64,000 nt of DNA from Candidatus Enterococcus testudinis (GTDB taxonomy: Bacteria > Bacillota > Bacilli > Lactobacillales > Enterococcaceae): contig NZ_NGKU01000001.1 of assembly GCF_002140915.1 (NCBI RefSeq), forward strand, positions 2,552,030 to 2,616,029, given 5' to 3'. Position 1 is the first letter of the stretch. Each line of letters opens with the position of its first letter. Positions 63,068 to 64,000 of the stretch are shown here, one piece after another. The translations under genes were made by a program, and so were the position numbers. Under the pieces are notes generated by a model. The model ran no database searches, had not been told where the DNA came from, and saw only the letters and a program-made list of their open reading frames with translations.

Positions 63068-64000
63068 CTATTCATCTTGATCGTCTTTTGATTTTTTCTT
63101 TCGACCAATTACAAAGAAGCCAGCTAAGGCAACTAAGATCGTACCGATGATGCCTAAAGAGCGATTCTCTTCTTCGCCAGTTTTTGGCAGCGTTTCTGCT
63201 TGTTGATTGTCATTTTGATTAGTTGGCGCTACGTTGCTTGTATCTTCTGTTGCCTTTGTTCTCTCAACCACAGAATCTGTTGATTGACTATTCAAGTTAT
63301 CTTCACTATTTATTTCGTTTCTGCTTGTATCAAGTGATGAAGATGTATCTGCTACTTTGTTTGGTATCAGTTCTTCGCTTGGGGTTAGTGGCGTTGCTGA
63401 TTCATCTTCCTCTAAGTTAGGTGTAACGTCACCAATCCGACCTGTAGGATTGTCAAGAGTATCTGTTGGTGTTTCTGTGCTGCCATCCTCACTTGGGGTG
63501 GTTGTGTCTTCACCTGTTTCCGTTGGATTTTCTGTGCTTCCATCCTCACTTAGTGTGGTCGTATCTTCACCATTGTCTGCTGGCGTTTCTGTGTTTCCAT
63601 CTTCACTTGGTGTGATCGTATCTTCGCCCGTATCCGTTGAATTTTCGGTACTTCCATCCTCGCTTGGTGTGGTCGTGTCTTCACCTGTATCTGTTGGTGT
63701 TTCTGTACTTCCATTCTCGCTTGGTGTGATCGTATCTTCGCCCGTATCCGTTGGATTTTCCGTACTTCCATCCTCGCTTGGTGTTGTTGTATCTTCACCT
63801 GTATCCGTTGGATTTTCGCTGCTTTCATCCTCATTTGGTGTTGTTGTATCTTCGCCTGTATCCGTCGGCGTTTTTACGTCACCACCAGCGTTTGGGATCG
63901 TTGTATCCTCACCAGTATCTGTTGGATTTTCTGTGCTGCCATCCTCGCTTGGTGTGGTCGTATCTTCACCTGTTTCCGTTGGATTTTCGGTACTGCCATC
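63068..64000 (-). CDS. LPXTG-anchored repeat surface protein, partial
   Basis: The frame is open from the right edge to 63068. The C-terminus holds a sorting signal LPKTGEEEN, a membrane span (LGIIGTILVALAGFFVIG) and a basic tail (RKKKSKDD). Upstream are nine exact 57-bp units (19 residues, consensus TENPTDTGEDTTTPSEDGS), from 63483, plus one beginning at 63996. The N-terminal ligand-binding part is outside the window. It would be attached to peptidoglycan by sortase. The repeat stalk is acidic and Thr/Pro-rich. Confidence 0.9.
   Translation of the reverse strand, partial: DGSTENPTETGEDTTTPSEDGSTENPTDTGEDTTIPNAGGDVKTPTDTGEDTTTPNEDESSENPTDTGEDTTTPSEDGSTENPTDTGEDTITPSENGSTETPTDTGEDTTTPSEDGSTENSTDTGEDTITPSEDGNTETPADNGEDTTTLSEDGSTENPTETGEDTTTPSEDGSTETPTDTLDNPTGRIGDVTPNLEEDESATPLTPSEELIPNKVADTSSSLDTSRNEINSEDNLNSQSTDSVVERTKATEDTSNVAPTNQNDNQQAETLPKTGEEENRSLGIIGTILVALAGFFVIGRKKKSKDDQDE
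63483..64000. repeat. 57-bp tandem repeats in the LPXTG gene
   Basis: Units begin at 63483, 63540, 63597, 63654, 63711, 63768, 63825, 63882, 63939 and 63996, with no length slippage, though base changes between units are common. The translated unit is 19 residues with TPSEDGS and GEDTT segments. Confidence 0.93.

Noticed and set aside
63550..63834. 94-codon frame inside the tandem repeats
   Set aside because: It is an alternate frame of the periodic LPXTG gene; its Arg/Gln repeats are a by-product of the 57-bp period.
63483..64000. CRISPR array
   Set aside because: The repeats are contiguous 57-bp coding units with no spacers, and there are no cas genes.

Overview
The window is low-GC Gram-positive DNA of the Lactobacillales type, most likely an Enterococcus chromosome. 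Signs are strong GGAGG ribosome sites, the ireB-ruvX-yrzB cluster, a Rex repressor, split coaB/coaC with an ECF-type PanT, a DUF1827 protein, potABCD behind a cupin-XRE regulator, and an LPXTG wall protein. The ManD plus uronate cluster would fit the casseliflavus/gallinarum group, but that species guess is inference. No rRNA, tRNA or CRISPR array was found.

Layout. 1-8257 is an accessory block. A metal/redox module (Crp/Fnr regulator, stand-alone HMA protein, Ric/hemerythrin-like protein, P-type ATPase) is followed by a truncated IS3-family element, a short UvrA-like ABC protein, an IS3-family tail, and an ISL3-family element whose transposase carries a frameshift in a T8 run. The ISL3 right end abuts the core gene yrzB. 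Two promoters of the metal module each carry an FNR-type box centred at my estimate of -41.5.

8266-18000 is mostly core: yrzB, ruvX, ireB, a histidine-rich YcgQ/YcgR-type membrane pair, a thioredoxin-like protein, rex, an ABC-F protein, a C39-like protein, alanine dehydrogenase and adenosine deaminase. 18000-32100 mixes housekeeping genes (potABCD, coaB-coaC-panT, murB, exoA, a DnaQ-like exonuclease) with three MazEF-type loci and one YefM/Phd remnant. Of the MazEF loci, one has an amber codon in the antitoxin, one looks intact, and one has a frameshifted toxin.

32200-50900 contains GNAT acetyltransferases, tsaE, pta, ung, HAD phosphatases, an orphan nrdI, a membrane MutS-like ATPase, an LTA-synthase-like enzyme, the NAD salvage pair nadE/pncB, MerR-TipAS and LacI regulators, and an ABC-2 exporter.

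50900-60400 is a sugar-acid region. It has a beta-glucoside-type PTS EIIBCA, a divergent ManD-type dehydratase, a GntR/UTRA regulator coupled to an alkyltransferase-like gene, then uxuB-uxuA-uxaC with a divergent FadR-type regulator. The uronate route as encoded here ends at 2-keto-3-deoxygluconate; kinase, aldolase and a dedicated uronate carrier are not in the window. The rest holds a YitT protein, a YrdC/Sua5-domain protein, an MmcQ/YjbR protein, and the C-terminal part of an LPXTG protein with exact 57-bp tandem repeats that runs off the right edge.
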